A stretch of DNA of 64,000 nt from Callorhinus ursinus (Eukaryota; Chordata; Mammalia; Carnivora; Otariidae), in NCBI RefSeq assembly GCF_003265705.1, contig NW_020312788.1, positions 8,038,695 to 8,102,694 on the forward strand. The letters are read 5' to 3'. Below are positions 25,164-38,617 of this stretch, piece after piece (positions within the stretch are counted from its first letter, which is position 1; each line of letters starts with the position of its first letter). The notes under the pieces were generated by a model. That model worked only from the letters and a program-made list of their open reading frames with translations, was not told where the DNA came from and made no database searches. Made by a program: the position numbers and the translations under genes.

Positions 25164-26464
25164 ATAGCATTTGATTTTTTTAAAGATTTAAATATATTTA
25201 AATTTATTTCTAATTTTCTTATTTTTGGTGTGACTTCTGTTTCACTTATGAGTTATTTAGAAACAGTTTTATTTTGTAAAATTTCCAAATGTATTTGTCC
25301 CTTAATTTTTCATTATTATTTTCAATTTAATTCCATGTGCTTAATGAATGCAGCTTGTATTAACACCAGTTCTCTAGCCCTGAGGTTTTTCTTATAGTCA
25401 GTAGTTTTTTCTAGAAATAAGTTGTTATAATACTTTTTTGCAAATAATTAATTTCTTGATATATTAATAATTTTTTAAAAACTGTGGTTATTTGTCAATT
25501 TCTATTTTTTTTCTGCAGTATTTGCTTTATACATTTTGAAGCTTTAATACTAGTTGCATTGAAGTTTTGACTTACAGTTTTGTCAGTTTTCTTCTTGGCA
25601 TTATGTATTGACCCTCTAAAAGAATACATATTCTCTTTTGCCTTAAAACAAATTTTGTCTGATGTTACTATTGCTATAACTACAAGGGTTTTTTTTTTTT
25701 TTTTATTAGTATATGTCTGACATAGACCTTTCCATTCATTTACTTTTCATTTTTGTATATTCTTAAGTTTTTTCTGTCTTTTGTAAATAACATACAAGTC
25801 AGTTATATAGTTTTGTGAATATACAATAAGTTTGTTGTGTTTTTTAAATAAGTAAGCTTTTTCGTATATATGTATTATAATTTCTCACATATTTGGATTA
25901 ATTTCAACTATCTTATTTTGAGTTTACTTTCTCTTTGTTTCTTTATGTCCACTTTCCAACTTTCTATTTTGAGTGGATCATACTCTTTAATTACCAGTTA
26001 AGATCAATAAAATTTCATAACAAAGTATCAAAGTATGTATTTTTATTAATATTGCTTCAAACTTACTGTACTTATAAACTAAAGATTTGTGTTTGTCACA
26101 AAATCTAGAAAACTCTCAACTATTGTCATTTTCAATATTGACTTATTCTCCATTCTTTCCTTCTAGAAATATTAAAATCATTTGGATCCATGATTCTTAA
26201 TTTCTCTTTAATATTTTTCATCTCTTTTCATTCAAAATCTTCCAATTTCCTAATATGGCTGTGTTTAGTAAGATATTTTAATCATACTTTTAGTTTCTTA
26301 TTTTAGGAACTGTAATACAATTTTAAGTTATTCTTTATATATTTTTTGGTTATGTATATTTTTAAATCAACTTTTTCATGTTCAAATTCTCTTGTTCTTT
26401 TCTTCTATTACAATTCCTTGTTCTACATCTAACACATATAAATCTACTTATATTATAGACTTGG

Positions 26465-28520
26465 TTTTATTGCTAAGAAGTAAAACCATATGATCATCTC
26501 AGTAAATGCAGAAAAACTCGGAATAAAATAACTCAACATCTACCCAGGATAAAAACCAACAGGAAACTACCAACAGAATAGTATCTTCTCAAAGTTTAGA
26601 GCATCTAAAGAAACTCACAAAATCTTATGAATAACATCATATTTAATGATAAAAGACTGAATGCTTTCCCTGAAATAAAAAAAAGGCAATATGCCCTCTC
26701 TCATTACTTATATTCAACATTGTACTGAAGGTGTTATCTAGTTTAAAAAGCATAGGAAAGAAATAAAAAGTATGCAGATTGGAAAATAAATAAAATTGTC
26801 TATGAATAAAATTGTCTATAAATATTTGTCTATACAAATAATTGTCTATTTATAGACAATTAGCATCAAAAACAAATATTTTAGGAAAAATTTAGCAGAC
26901 TGTGTAAGAACTGGTCACTGAAAACTACAGAATTTTGAAAAATGCAATATCGTTAGGATGTCTATTCACAAATTGAGGTGTAGAGTCTATACAATCCTAA
27001 TCAAAATCCCAATAGGCAATTTCAAAGAAATTGACAAGCTGATTATCAGATACATATGGAAAGGCAAAGCACCTAGCACAGCCAAAAAACTGAAAAAAGA
27101 AAAAAAATCAGAGGACTTCAAAACATTATAAAAGCTACATTATAATCATGATAGGAAATATTGACATAGGGATATATAATAGTCATATAGATCATATAGA
27201 TCTATGTGTGTGTGTGGTCAATATATATATTTTACATATATATGGTCAAGGATGTAGGTAACTCAAAGGAGGATAGTCTTTTAAACAAATGGTGCTATAA
27301 TGTTTAAATCTCCATATGAGAAGAAAGCAAAACAAAGTAAACCTTGAACCTTACTCCACAGCATATAAAACTAAATTCAGAATAGATCATTGACCTAAAT
27401 ATAAGAGGTAAAATCATAAAATTTTGGAAGAGATCTTAGGAGAAAATCATCAGAATATTGGATTAAACAAAGATTTTTAAGACAGAACCATAAAAAGCAT
27501 GAACTACAAAATAAATTGTGATCAGTTGGGCTTCACCAAAATGTTAAAATTTTATTCTTTGAAAGACACTGTTAAGAAAATTTTAAAAAGCAAGCCACCC
27601 ACTGAGAGAAAATATTTAAGGAAATGTATTTCTGATAAAATATTTGAACCCCCAAAATATAAAGAACACTTGCAATTCAACAGATTCACTTGAAAATAGG
27701 CAAAATCTTTGTATAAACATTTCCCAAAAAAAGATAGGCAAATGAAAAAACAGCACATGAAAAATTTATCAAGATCATTAGTTATTATGGAAATACAATT
27801 TAAAACCACAGTGAGATATCACTATGTACCTTCTAAATATCTTTAAAAAAACAAAAACCAAAAAATTCTATTAAGTTCAACTGTTGGAAAATGTATCATC
27901 CAGACATTTCATATATTGCTGATGTGAATAGAAAACAACTTTAACAGTTTTTAAAATAAAATTAAGCATTCACTTAGCCATATGATCCAGAAACAACCCT
28001 CTTGGGTATTTTTCCAAGAGAAACAAAAGCATATGTACTCATAAAAATTTGTACATGAACGTTAATTGTAGATTTATAAATAATAGCCAAAAACCTGAAA
28101 GTACTCAGGTGCCCATCACCAAGAGTGTGGATAAACAAAAAGTGCTGATTTCCATGCAACTGAGTAATATTCAGCAACTAAAAGAAGATATTAACAATGT
28201 GGATGGAATCTCAAAACATTATATTGAGAGCAAGAATCCAGACAAAAAGAATACATGCAATATTATCCCATGGCTATCAAATTCTTAAAAAGGTAAAATT
28301 ATGGTAACAGAAACTACATCGGTGGATTCTGGGGCCATAAATGGGCAAGGTGGAGATTGACTCTAAAGGGATAATAGGAGAAATTTTGGGATAATGGAAC
28401 TTGTCTTTATCTTAATTATAGTGGAGTCTATACCAAAACTATATACTTAAAATGGTCAGTATTATTGCAAAACAATTGTACTTTACTAAAGAAGATTTTA
28501 AAAACACAAATCTATTTGCT
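26465..28520 (+). mobile_element. Old L1 LINE, 5'-truncated, sense
   Basis: Sense L1 wording starts within the reverse transcriptase region ('ccatatgatcatctcagtaa') and proceeds through 'caggtgcccatcaccaagag' (28107) to a 3' UTR ending near 'aaaatggtcagtatt' (28451). It is heavily mutated. It abuts the opposite-strand L1 head-to-head at about 26460; both carry 3' ends, so they are two insertions rather than one inverted copy. Confidence 0.75.
26792..26861. repeat. Short attgtctat tandem array with perfect inverted copy
   Basis: Within the old L1, the unit attgtctat (or tttgtctat) occurs four times, and the last copy is followed by its reverse complement. 26840-26849 (aattgtctat) and 26852-26861 (atagacaatt) form a perfect stem with a 2-base centre. 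Confidence 0.8.
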
Positions 28521-28566
28521 ATTCATCCCTAGTAGGCTATACCCTAAGACAAAAGTAAAACTTAAA

Positions 28567-28693
28567 GCAGGGGGAGGGGGAGAGGGAGAGGGAGAAGCAG
28601 GTCTCCCGCCAGATGCGGGGCTCATCCCAGGAGAGCGGGATCATGACCTGAGCTGAAGACAGATGCTTAAAGACTGAGCCACCCAGGTGCCCC
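28567..28693 (-). mobile_element. Carnivore SINE, tail missing
   Basis: Antisense SINE with a purine tract, 'gatgcggggctcatcccagg', 'gatcatgacctgagctgaag' and the head ending 'gagccacccaggtgcccc'. The usual A-rich tail is absent on the left. It lies at the 3' end of the old sense L1. Confidence 0.85.
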
Positions 28694-29529
28694 CAAATCT
28701 TCAATTCTTTAAAAAGTATTTATATTTTTGTTGGTAATGTTAGTGATGTTATTCTAAGAATTTTACAGATGCACTGTAAAGTATATAAATAATTATGTTG
28801 TTATCTTTGAGAACCAGGATTCTTGGTGCAAGTAAAGGGAGAAACAGACAAGACCTATACACGTTTAACTAAATTTGAATTGAAGGTATCTCTGTGGATT
28901 CATGGTGTTTTTATCTTAAAAAAAAAAAAAAAAAAAAAACTAGCCCTGCCACTAAAAAGCAAACCTTAAAAATACAGACTGACCCAGTAGCAATGATAAG
29001 CTTCTTCCCCCAATATTTAGTTTATAATTCCTGACTACCATTTCCCACTAAAGTGAAAAGAATAAGCATTTCTTAGGGGAAATGGCTGATTTCATTCAGG
29101 TATAGGGTGGGAAATGTACATATGAGCTCAGAATGTCATACCAGAAAATAACTATTAAAACCATTATGAACATACCAAGAAGACACTGGAGTCAATTAAA
29201 GACATTTTTACTAGCCATAGATGGGGCAATTTGAACCTGAAAAATAATAATAACCCCATAGATTGAAACGTTAAAATATGAGTTTAGAATAATACCTTAA
29301 AAAAAACCTCACTGGTCACCATTCAAGGTAATCAACTTATTATTTTGAAGACTGGAAAATACAAGGAAATGCTCAAGCATTTACCCTGTTTTGCTATATA
29401 CATTATACCTTTGGTACCAAGTAATTGATGAAGGATTTTTTTTTTAAAGAAATACTCCAGATAATACATAAAGAATGAATGATAGAAATAAAATCACGTC
29501 TTTGCAACTTCCACTGAAACAAGGGATCC
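28694..29529. other. Unique AT-rich DNA with an A-run
   Basis: No gene or named repeat. A run of about 22 A lies at 28918-28940. Confidence 0.5.
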
Positions 29530-30200
29530 ATTCAATAGTTATCAACTGTTACTTACATCATCACAAAAAGAGGAATGACCAGATATTATGTATCTCCTGA
29601 AAAAAACACACAACACTACCTATGAGGTAGAAGTATAAAAAACTGAACTTGAAACCAGTCCAGCTTTGAACCTCACAATCTAATCATCATGTGACAAAAG
29701 GTCATAAAAAAACAGCATCATGAGGATACAATCTACAAAACCCAAACTGTGGAAAAGTACAGAATAAATGACCCAGTTTTTTTTATTATAAAACAAGATA
29801 AAAATAGAGTGAGGCTAATTGTATAGATTAAAATTTACAGGTTAAAACCTATAGATCAAAAGAGATGAAATATGTACCTGTTAAATTTATTTTTAATTTT
29901 ATTTTTAAGATTTATTTTTAAATTTTTAAATTAATTAAAATTTAAAATTTAAATTTGAAAATGAATTTTTATTTATTTAAATTTTATTTTAATTTATCTT
30001 TATTGTATTCCATTTAAACAAATTTTTAAAAATCAGGAAAAGTTATATATTGATTGGATATTTAATAACATTAAGAAATATTACTAATTTTTAAAAACAT
30101 AATAGCATTGTGGTTTTTTTTAAAGAAAATTTTTTTTTTAGAAATAGGATTTGAAATATGTGCAGATGATATGATATCTGATGCATGGGGGATATGAGAC
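29530..30200 (+). repeat. Ancient interspersed repeat, family not named
   Basis: Blocks 'ccaaactgtggaaaagtaca', 'caggttaaaacctatagatc' and 'gcagatgatatgatatctga' follow an arrangement I recognise from an old mammalian repeat, possibly L1-type 3' sequence. It is interrupted by the AT-only tract at 29881-30000. Confidence 0.5.
29881..30000. repeat. Almost GC-free AT tract
   Basis: About 120 bases with only three or four G or C, made of ATTT and AAAT runs with partial self-complementarity (around 'aaattaattaaaattt'). It may derive from a SINE tail. Confidence 0.75.
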
Positions 30201-31799
30201 AGTCAGTAACATGAACCAACATTACCCATGAGCTAATAATTATATAAGTTGAGTATTGAGTGTATCAGATATTTGTACTCTATTATGTCTAATTGTGAAT
30301 GTATTAGAAATTTTCTATAATAATAAAAAGAAAAATTTTGGAATGTCCACCTGAACAAAAATCACTTATGCACTATATACACAGTGTGAAAGAAACCGGG
30401 CAAGACCTAAAAGTGATTTTAAAAAAAGAGAGAGAGAGAAACCAGGAAAAGCTTGCCTTCTTCCTTTTGGTGGTCTTCTTCCTGTATAACCTCTGAGTGC
30501 TTTTATTATTCTAGTATACTGACATGAGATGACGTAGGACAAGGTAATTAAGCTTCATTTAATATTGGGTAACTTTTGTCAAAAGATTGCATGAAAGTTG
30601 CATGAATATATTTTGAATATATCTTCCAGAGTTCTTGTGGTTACTGTATGATTAAAAATTTTTATTTACAATTATTTTTCTAAAGAGAAATCCTACCCTA
30701 GCAAATATTCATTATAAAAGTGTAAGGAAAGATGATAATAAATGTTTTTTCTCTAAATTTAGGACATAATTTTTAAAAAATGTTAAGGAAGACTTTTATA
30801 TCAATATGATCCCACTCATACTATATACTAAACTATTGTAGTAGGAAGCAATAATCAATGTGACCATAACATATATAAGGAAATATTACCAATAACAAAA
30901 TTGTATTTGCATTAACAATTACTAAATCTCATCATATTATCAAAAACATTTGAGAGAATCTTATTTAAATACAATTGAATTGAGAAACCACAATAAGGCT
31001 AAAATTAGGTTTATGGACTTTCTTTTTCATATTACAGAAATGTTCATCAGCAAGCTGTTGGCTGATATGACCTTAGCTTTGCGGAAGACATTCCAAAAAT
31101 AAAACACAATTTCAGTGAGTCATGGAAAAAAAAAAAGTATTTTCCAGGGCTGTTGTAGGGAACTTAAGAGAAGTAACTCTTTCCTTTGATGCAGTCAATT
31201 GCCATTATATCTATTTGACTAATATTCATTTTTACTGCTACGTAGTAGACACATACATGCCCATGCACACACACAGTAGATTTAAGCGTGCTAACAGGTC
31301 TAGCAAACAACTGTTTTTCTGTTAGAAAGATAGTAGGCAGAATTTACTATGCTTCATTGTTACCTATTACTCCAAAGTTGTTGATTTGCTTTATCTCATT
31401 TTTCAAGTCCATAACTTACTCTGGAGTTATTAGAAAACATTTCATTCTTTTTCAGTTGAATCTTTATCAGACCCATCTTTCCAGTAAAACTTGCTAAGAA
31501 CCTGAGTTTGAAACTGTGTAAATTGGTCCTTAGTTATCATTGTAGCCTTCATGATTCTAGCCCCAGAATTAAGATACTAAAGGGCTTTTATGAGCTCTAA
31601 GCTTTTTTAAAGAAGTCCTTCTTTAAAGGACTTGGATCACATGTTACTCTCCTATACCATCTTTCCATAAGTATACTTTTAAGTTTTACATTTGGGTTTT
31701 TAAATCTACATGAAGTCCCCTTCTGCAGAGGTAGTAAGCAGGAATTTTGTTTTCTCCATACAGTGAGCTGGTTTTAATAAGACCATCTACAAAGCATCT
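30201..31799. other. Unique AT-rich DNA
   Basis: No gene or named element recognised. Small open frames near 31122-31497 show no motif. Confidence 0.45.
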
Positions 31800-34715
31800 G
31801 ATTTTCCCTTGTTGATTTGTGGAAACATTACAAATTAAGTTCTCCTTTGTACATGTGTCTGTCTCTATAATCTCTGTTGTAGTCATTGGTCTGTTTCTTT
31901 AGTCACGTGTCATTATCACACTGTTTTTATTATATGGTTTTGGAACATCTTTTACAATCTAGTAAAGCAAGTCCCCTTCTGAATTCTTTTTTCAGAATTA
32001 ACATAGCTATTCATGGACTTCTATTCTTCTCTATAAATTTTAAACTATGTTTATCACATTCTTTAAAAAATCCACTTGGAATTTTAGATTGGGATTTGGG
32101 GTTGTGTTGAATGTATAGATTCATTTGGCTAGGATTTACATCATTCTTTTATTAGATATGCCCCAGTCAAAAGCATGGAATGTTTCTCCATCTCCATCTT
32201 TCAGAATTTCTTTTATGTCCTTTAATAGAGTTTTAGCATTCTCTCTAAATAGGTCTTGAGTGTTCTTTGTTAAACTAGTTCCTACATATGTTCTAAAAAT
32301 TTTTTTTAACCAGTTTTGAATGCCATCTTTTTTAGCACATACTTCTGGTAAAAGATATACTATTTTTGTTCAATTTAACTTAATTTAGCAACTTTGCTAA
32401 CCTTTCTTACAAACTGGAATTGTTAAGAACGTGGTTCTTTCTACATGATCATACTACTTATAAATTCTAATTTTTAATCTTGGTACCTTCATTTTCTTTT
32501 TCTTTCTTATAACTTCCCACACATTAAACAGGATATTTTTTGCTGTTTTTTTTTTCTTTAACCAAACTAAGGAGGTTCACTTCTAGTTCTAGAACATGTA
32601 CACTAATGAATGGAATGACTTATGGTATTCCATTTTATTGTTATCCAGTTTTGCAGTTGAGATTACATGAACATCATGAAATTAGTGATAGCTTTCATTC
32701 TTTTCCTGTGTTTTAGAGCTAGTAAAAATAAGGATTAACACTAAATTTTATTAACTTCCTTATATGATCCTAGATTGTACTAAAGGAAGTCTACCATTTC
32801 AATTTTCAATAATGATTTATCTGTTTAGGTTTTCTATTTCTTGTTGTACTACTTTGTGCATTTTAAATATTTTTAGATACAGAATAATTTCTTATAAGTT
32901 TTAAAGTTTATTAGAGTTGGTATATTCATTATACCTTTTAAAAAACTTTTTTATTAGGTCTGTAGTGCTTATTTTTGTAATTCCTTATGAATGTTGCTAT
33001 GTGCATCTATTCTTTTTCTCTTTGCCAAATTTGCCAGAGGTTTGTTTTATTAATATATTTAAGAATAGTGATTGGTTTTTTACTGCCTTTTGTTTATTTT
33101 AATGATTTTTGCCCTCTTCTTTATAATGGTTTTTTTTCTTGTTTCTTTGGTGTTGCTCAGTCACTATAATTATTTGATTTGAATACTTAACTAATTTTAA
33201 TTTCAACCCATATTTTTTCCTGATCAACATACTTAGAACTTTACTTAAGTACTGTGCATTCTCTCTTCCCACCTCTGTTTTAAATGAAGTGTTCTATATT
33301 TATCTAGTAATTTAAACTTATTAATTGTATTTTCAGGTTACTTATATTTTTATTCATTTGTGTTTGTTGTTAAAGAATTTGTTAAATTTTTAAAATATGA
33401 TTGGAGCTTTATTTTTCTTGCAGTATTCTTATTGCATTATATATTTTAATTTTACACACATTTGTAGCAGTTATATATTTGTTAATTTCTTTTTGTCCTT
33501 TATTATGTCATTTTGCTTTAGATTCTGCTTTAAATTTGATTTAAATTTGTCAGATTCAAATTACTATTTCAACTCTATTTTGATTCATTTTTGCCTGGTT
33601 TATCTTTTTCAATTATTTTAACCTTTCTATATCCCAATATTTTAAGTGTGTCTCTTTTACCTGACATATTTTTAAATATTTCTTATCCAGTCTGAAAATA
33701 TCTTTTAGTTGGAGAGTTAAATCCATTTACATTTATCTTAATTACTCTGATTTCTGCCATTTCTTTTTCACATATTTCATATACTTTACCTCCTTTTGGT
33801 TACCTATCTCTCTTTTCTGTTTTCAGCTGGTTAGTCAAGTTTTCTTTAACTCATATAAAAGTAAATTATTCTGCTTTTGTTTATATGGTGGATATCCTTA
33901 AGACCCATACAGGTATTTAGCCCTGTAGATTTTTTAAAACTTGATCACTATCCATAGCCTCCTCTCCCCATCCTAAAATGAAGCAATGTTTATATTACCT
34001 AGAATTAAAGTTTTGGGGTTTTATTAATGTACTTTTGGTATGTCACTTCTTTGCTGCTTTCTACTTTAGAAAATAGTAAACTTTTTTACTTTCTCCATTT
34101 TTAGTGTTCTCTTATATTTACTTTTATTCTCATTAGATTCTTAATCCAAGAGAGTTTTAGAATTAATCTTCATGGGATAAACTTTTGGAAATTCTTTAAT
34201 ATGAGAATATCTGTGTTATGCCCTCTTATTTAAATGGTAATTTGACTGGATATAAAACCAGGTCTGTTTTTTTTTCCACTTTGAAGCCCTGAAATTATTA
34301 TTCAGTTTTTTTCTTGTATATTATAATGTTACTGTTAAAAAACATCTCATTAGTCTGATTCCTGGCTCTGTAGTTAATCTGTTCTTTTATTCTAAATATT
34401 TTTAGAATTTTTCATTGTATTTTTTCACTCTCATGTATGAATGTATGATGACTTCTGTTTGATGGATACTCTATGAATGTTTTCAATCAGAAACAGTTCA
34501 TTTGTTTTTAATTCTTGGAAACAATAATTATTATTTTGTAGTCTCCTTTGGGATTTTTATTGTCTGGATACAATATTTCCCATCCTATCCTCCATTTCTC
34601 TTAGCTTTTCTTTTGAATCTATTTCCTTATGATCTCCTTATGTTTTCTGTTATGGCATCTCAAGTTGATCTTTTTATTCTTTGGCTTTATCTGTCCTGAA
34701 CTTTTCTGGTCCACT

Positions 34716-34754
<39 letters not shown>

Positions 34755-34940
34755 GTCCTGGCCCACTTGAGTATGCTTTTCAACTGTTACATATTTTTTT
34801 ATTCCTAAAATTATTCTTGACTTCTTTTAAATGACTTTTTGTTCTTGCTTCCTTGTTTTATCTCCTTTAAACTATTTGAGTATATCTACTATGATTATTT
34901 TACAGCCTTAGTTTCTCCTTTCCAATAATTCTTCTTCATT
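31800..34940 (-). mobile_element. Old L1 LINE, antisense
   Basis: Antisense L1 ORF2 wording, in order: 'agcatggaatgtttctccat' (32172), 'aatttcttttatgtccttta' (32208), 'gttggagagttaaatccatt' (33709) and endonuclease/ORF1-side sequence to about 34940. It is 5' complete enough to span most of ORF2 but is full of stops. No protein can be made. Confidence 0.7.
34705..34768. repeat. (TTTA)n array flanked by short direct repeats
   Basis: About ten TTTA units (34715-34754) are bracketed by tctggtccactt (34705-34716) and cctggcccactt (34757-34768), 10 of 12 identical. This is what an insertion reduced to only a retrotransposon tail would leave. Confidence 0.7.
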
Positions 34941-36384
34941 TAGTAAATAGAATTTTTGTGCTTATTTTGGCCTATGTGCTAATGTTCCCCTGGGCATCAG
35001 CTGTTACAACAGTGATATGTACCAGTGAGAGGTTGAATGCTGGACTCCAGAGTCTTCATAAAGGAGAAATGTCATCGGTAGGAATAGATACATGGCAAAA
35101 ATAAAAGAAAGTGTCAAATATTGGTATTAATTTTTTCTGTAAAGATTTAGTGCAATCAACTTTACTTTTTCTTAGATTTTAATTATGTAGAATTACTTGG
35201 TAGGATATAAAATTATTCAGCCATCAATTTTCTTTCATTGAAACATTGAACATTGGGATGATTTTGTTTTTCAAATAAATGTAATCAAATACTTGAAAAT
35301 CCTTAATTAGTCCTCTTTATAATACTTGAATTTTAAAAATTTTCATAAACGATAGTGTAGACCTTCTGGTATTTTCAGATTCAGTGTGAAAATTTTTACT
35401 TCTCAGAGCATTTGAAGTACAAAAAAATTAAAGCATATTAACTACATATTATGAAATTTAGCCAGTAAGAAAGAACTTCTACAGCAACCAAAAGGCTAAT
35501 TCAATCATAATTGGGCGTGATTTCATTCTGTTTTTCTCACTTCCCTACTGGGTTGTGAGATCAAGTAGTACAGATCAGCTAATGAAAGAGAGTGACCTGA
35601 GAGAGAGGAAATATTGTGGTGGGACTGAGAAAAATCTTAGTGTCTGTATCTTTTAGTGTCATGAGCTTATGTAGATATTAGGGTAAGTAGGAGAAGGTGG
35701 TGCCTTGTCGCTTAGATTTCAGATGTCTGCCCACATGTAATGGTGTGCTGGTGCCAGCTTGACCAACTTACAAGAAGTGATATTGAAATTTTCAGGAATT
35801 TTGTGAGCCCGTTGTTAAAAATCATTTTAAAAATTTATTAAAAGTAAAGCCATTTTAAAATTCCAGCCATTATTAAAAACTAACGCACACAAACCTACAA
35901 TTTAAAAATGTATTAAAAACAAAGGTAATAAATCCTCAAAACTCATCATTCCCTAATTATTTTATTTCATCTTACCATTACCTCTGCCCTTGAGCTTATT
36001 TACATCTATTGTCTGAATGGTGGAAATACCATATAGACCATTGTGCTGCTGTGCATCTCTTCGCCCATTTACGTTTTCCCTGGCATCATGCTGGTAGCTT
36101 GGAACTGGTCATGGTGTCAGTATTTACACCTTGGAATTCAGCAAACAGTACAAATCTGCACTTGATATATTGTTTTATTGGTTGTTTATGTTTTAAAAAG
36201 TGATAGCGAAAATGCTAATGATGCAGATTATAAGGTAAAATTGTGTAGTGCCTGTAGCCATTATATTGTGATTATCACATAAAAAGAAATTGAGGGAATG
36301 TTCTTCCAGCATTCCCAAACTTTTATCCAGTTAGATAGAGTTACAGCAGGACAAACAGGTGAAGTTCCTACACATATCATAGTT
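34941..36384. other. Mostly unique DNA, possible old repeat
   Basis: No gene recognised. The stretch near 35730-36180 has the look of an old interspersed repeat ('gtgagcccgttgttaaaaat', 'ggaattcagcaaacagtac') that I cannot name. Confidence 0.4.
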
Positions 36385-36395
36385 GCTTCACTTTC

Positions 36396-36640
36396 TTTTT
36401 TTTTAATTGAAAGAATTTTATTTATTTATTTATTATTTATTTATTTATTTTTAAAGATTTTATTTATTTTCTTGACAGAGACACAGGGAGAGAGGGAACA
36501 CAAGCAGGGGGAGTGGAAGAGGGAGAAACAGGCCTCCTGCTGAGCAGGGAGCCCGAAACGGGGCTCAATCCCAGGACCCTGGGACCACAACCCGAGCGAA
36601 AGGCAGACACGCCTAACGACTGAGCCACCCAGGTGCCCCA
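36396..36640 (-). mobile_element. Carnivore SINE with expanded tail and target duplication
   Basis: Antisense SINE with a long TTTA-rich tail (36410-36470), 'cacaagcagggggagtgg', 'gctgagcagggagcccg', and the head ending 'gagccacccaggtgcccc'. Flanked by gcttcactttc at 36385-36395 and 36641-36651. Confidence 0.95.
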
Positions 36641-36651
36641 GCTTCACTTTC

Positions 36652-38224
36652 ATCTTACTCATTAACTTCTATGAAAATGTTAACCAACATTCAAGTTGGA
36701 ACTATACTCATTCATCAAATGCAATCATACTTTGGCTGTGGATACCAGAATTCAGCAAAATTCAAGTAGTATGTGAGAATCCATTGGCTATATGAAATTT
36801 ACAATAGAGTATTGCTTATTTTGTTATTATCTTAAAATTATGTGTTATATAACCTTTGTATCAGTAAAAACTATAGGCAACTCATTTATGTATAATGATG
36901 CACACTTTTTTTTTTTTTGTAAGACAGGGAGGGGGAAAGCTAGTTGTGAGTTGTCTATAGCACACCACTGCCAAATAGATTTGGTCTCAGATAACTCTGT
37001 AAGACTTGATTTCTCCGCACCATGGTTCACTCTTTCTTTTTTTCTTTTCTAATCAAACATCACCGTTTTTTTTAAGTAGAGGGAAGGAATAGAGACTTGT
37101 AGAGAATCTGTGATTTAGTTGATCTTCTGTACTTGACTGAAAAAAAATTCTGCCCCACAAATCTTCCCTGGGGCTTTATGAAGACTAGCATTTCACCAAA
37201 CAGTTTTGTAGAGATGCAAATCTATCTCCACAAATGTACAAGGAAAATACCCGATTCTTCGGCTTCCTGATAGAACAGTCTCAAGGTATCAGTGAAAGCC
37301 ATACCTTTGTGACCATTACCTTTATACTTGCAAGTCAATGGAAATTTGGACTGACAGGATTTGTGTGGGGTTTTTTTTATTTTTTTTTTTTTTATTTTTA
37401 GTCATAGCTAACAGCTCCTAGTATTTTAAACATGTCCATGGATAAAAACTGTGTTATAAATAAACCTGCAAGGAACCATTAAAAGATTGTTAACTCAAAG
37501 GCAGGGGTGTGGTACTGTCCAAATGGCAAAATCAGGTAAATTTTATCTGTCTTGGGAGTTTTTTGTTTGTTTGTTTTTTCTTGAACCTAAGGATGTTGAT
37601 TAAAAATAGCAAGCAATTTGGAATAGTGAGTAGGTTGAAGTCATGGTTTTGTATTTAGTATCTAGCCCACATATTCTTATTTAAAAACGAGGTTGCAAAA
37701 ATTAGGGTTTTCACTCCATCTGTTTAAATCTGTTATTTGCATAGTCAGGGTATTCTTTTTTAATATAATAAAATGTTTCTTGCTAAAACATGAGGACACC
37801 TTTATGCTTAACAAAATTGAGATATTTTGTGGATATTAGAAAAGAATGCAAGTCAGTTCCCTTAGAACAAATCCTCTCAAGTACAATTCTCAAATTATAC
37901 TTTGTTACTTAGCAGTTTGACATTTCAACCTTTTAGAACACAAGTTTGGATTTACAATATATCATTCATTAAGAGCAAACAAAGAAAAAAAACTCTGCAG
38001 CTTACATATTTAACATGTCAGTACTAAAAATAAACTATGTTACTTTACCATGTCTTATGCACTTATTCCGTTTCCTAAAAAGGATTAAGTAAGGATAAAT
38101 ATTAGCTTTACAAGATATTTTACAATAAGGTCCTTGGAAATAGCAAGCTCCCACTAATGCACTGAATAAAAGAGTAGCAAGGACTGGAAGGGATTAGTAG
38201 TGATTAGTTCCAAATTCACATCCA
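36652..38224. other. Unique AT-rich DNA with T-runs
   Basis: No gene or named repeat. T-runs lie at 36906-36919 and 37373-37400. Confidence 0.45.
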
Positions 38225-38330
38225 CGCAATAGAAACTGAGGCCTGGAACAGTTAGGTATCTTGTCTGAGATCTACGGCTAACATATTACCCAATATGGAA
38301 TAATAGCTCATGTCTCCTGACATACCTTCA
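38225..38330 (-). repeat. MIR SINE fragment
   Basis: 'caatagaaactgaggcctgg', then 'ggtatcttgtctgagatc' and 'ggctaacatattaccc' follow the antisense MIR core order. Diverged. Confidence 0.5.
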
Positions 38331-38464
38331 TTCAGAGAGAGTGACATTATCACTGAATTGGAAGACAGACAGATTGATCCAAATTCTACTTTCTTTTTAA
38401 AAATTTTTGAATTTTCTAAATGTGTGGGGAAAATAGTGTTCAGGTTACTTGAGTGTTACCAGCT

Positions 38465-38556
38465 ATTATATATATAAATATATATATATTCATATATATT
38501 ATATATGAATATATAATATATATGAATATATATTATGTATAAATATATATAAGACT
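38465..38556. repeat. AT microsatellite, self-complementary
   Basis: TATA/AATA units with repeated 'gaatatat' and 'atattca' motifs in inverted order. It can form hairpins but lacks unique arms like those of the 16.2-16.6 kb palindrome. Confidence 0.85.
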
Positions 38557-38617
38557 ATATTGAACTAATTTAATCTTTAATGATTTAGAAAACACTTAAG
38601 TAACTAGCATTATTATT

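Larger units (their letters stand above)
23441..26460 (-). mobile_element. Old L1 LINE, continuation (antisense)
   Basis: The interrupted old L1 resumes after the younger insertion. Antisense blocks follow the L1 order from 3' to 5': 'gtgagtttgaacatcttttt' (23784), 'ttcaaagaatcagcaaaggt' near 24800 in the reverse transcriptase region, and 'ttttgtctgatgttactatt' near 25650 in the endonuclease region. It is heavily mutated with no usable ORF. Confidence 0.75.

Noticed and set aside
23441..28520. Head-to-head old L1s as one twin-primed (5'-inverted) copy
   Set aside because: Both halves extend to their own 3' UTR, so they are separate insertions. A twin-primed copy would have one 3' end.
38465..38556. 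AT palindrome similar to 16.2-16.6 kb
   Set aside because: The symmetry is inherent to TA/AATA repeats. No unique inverted arms are present.
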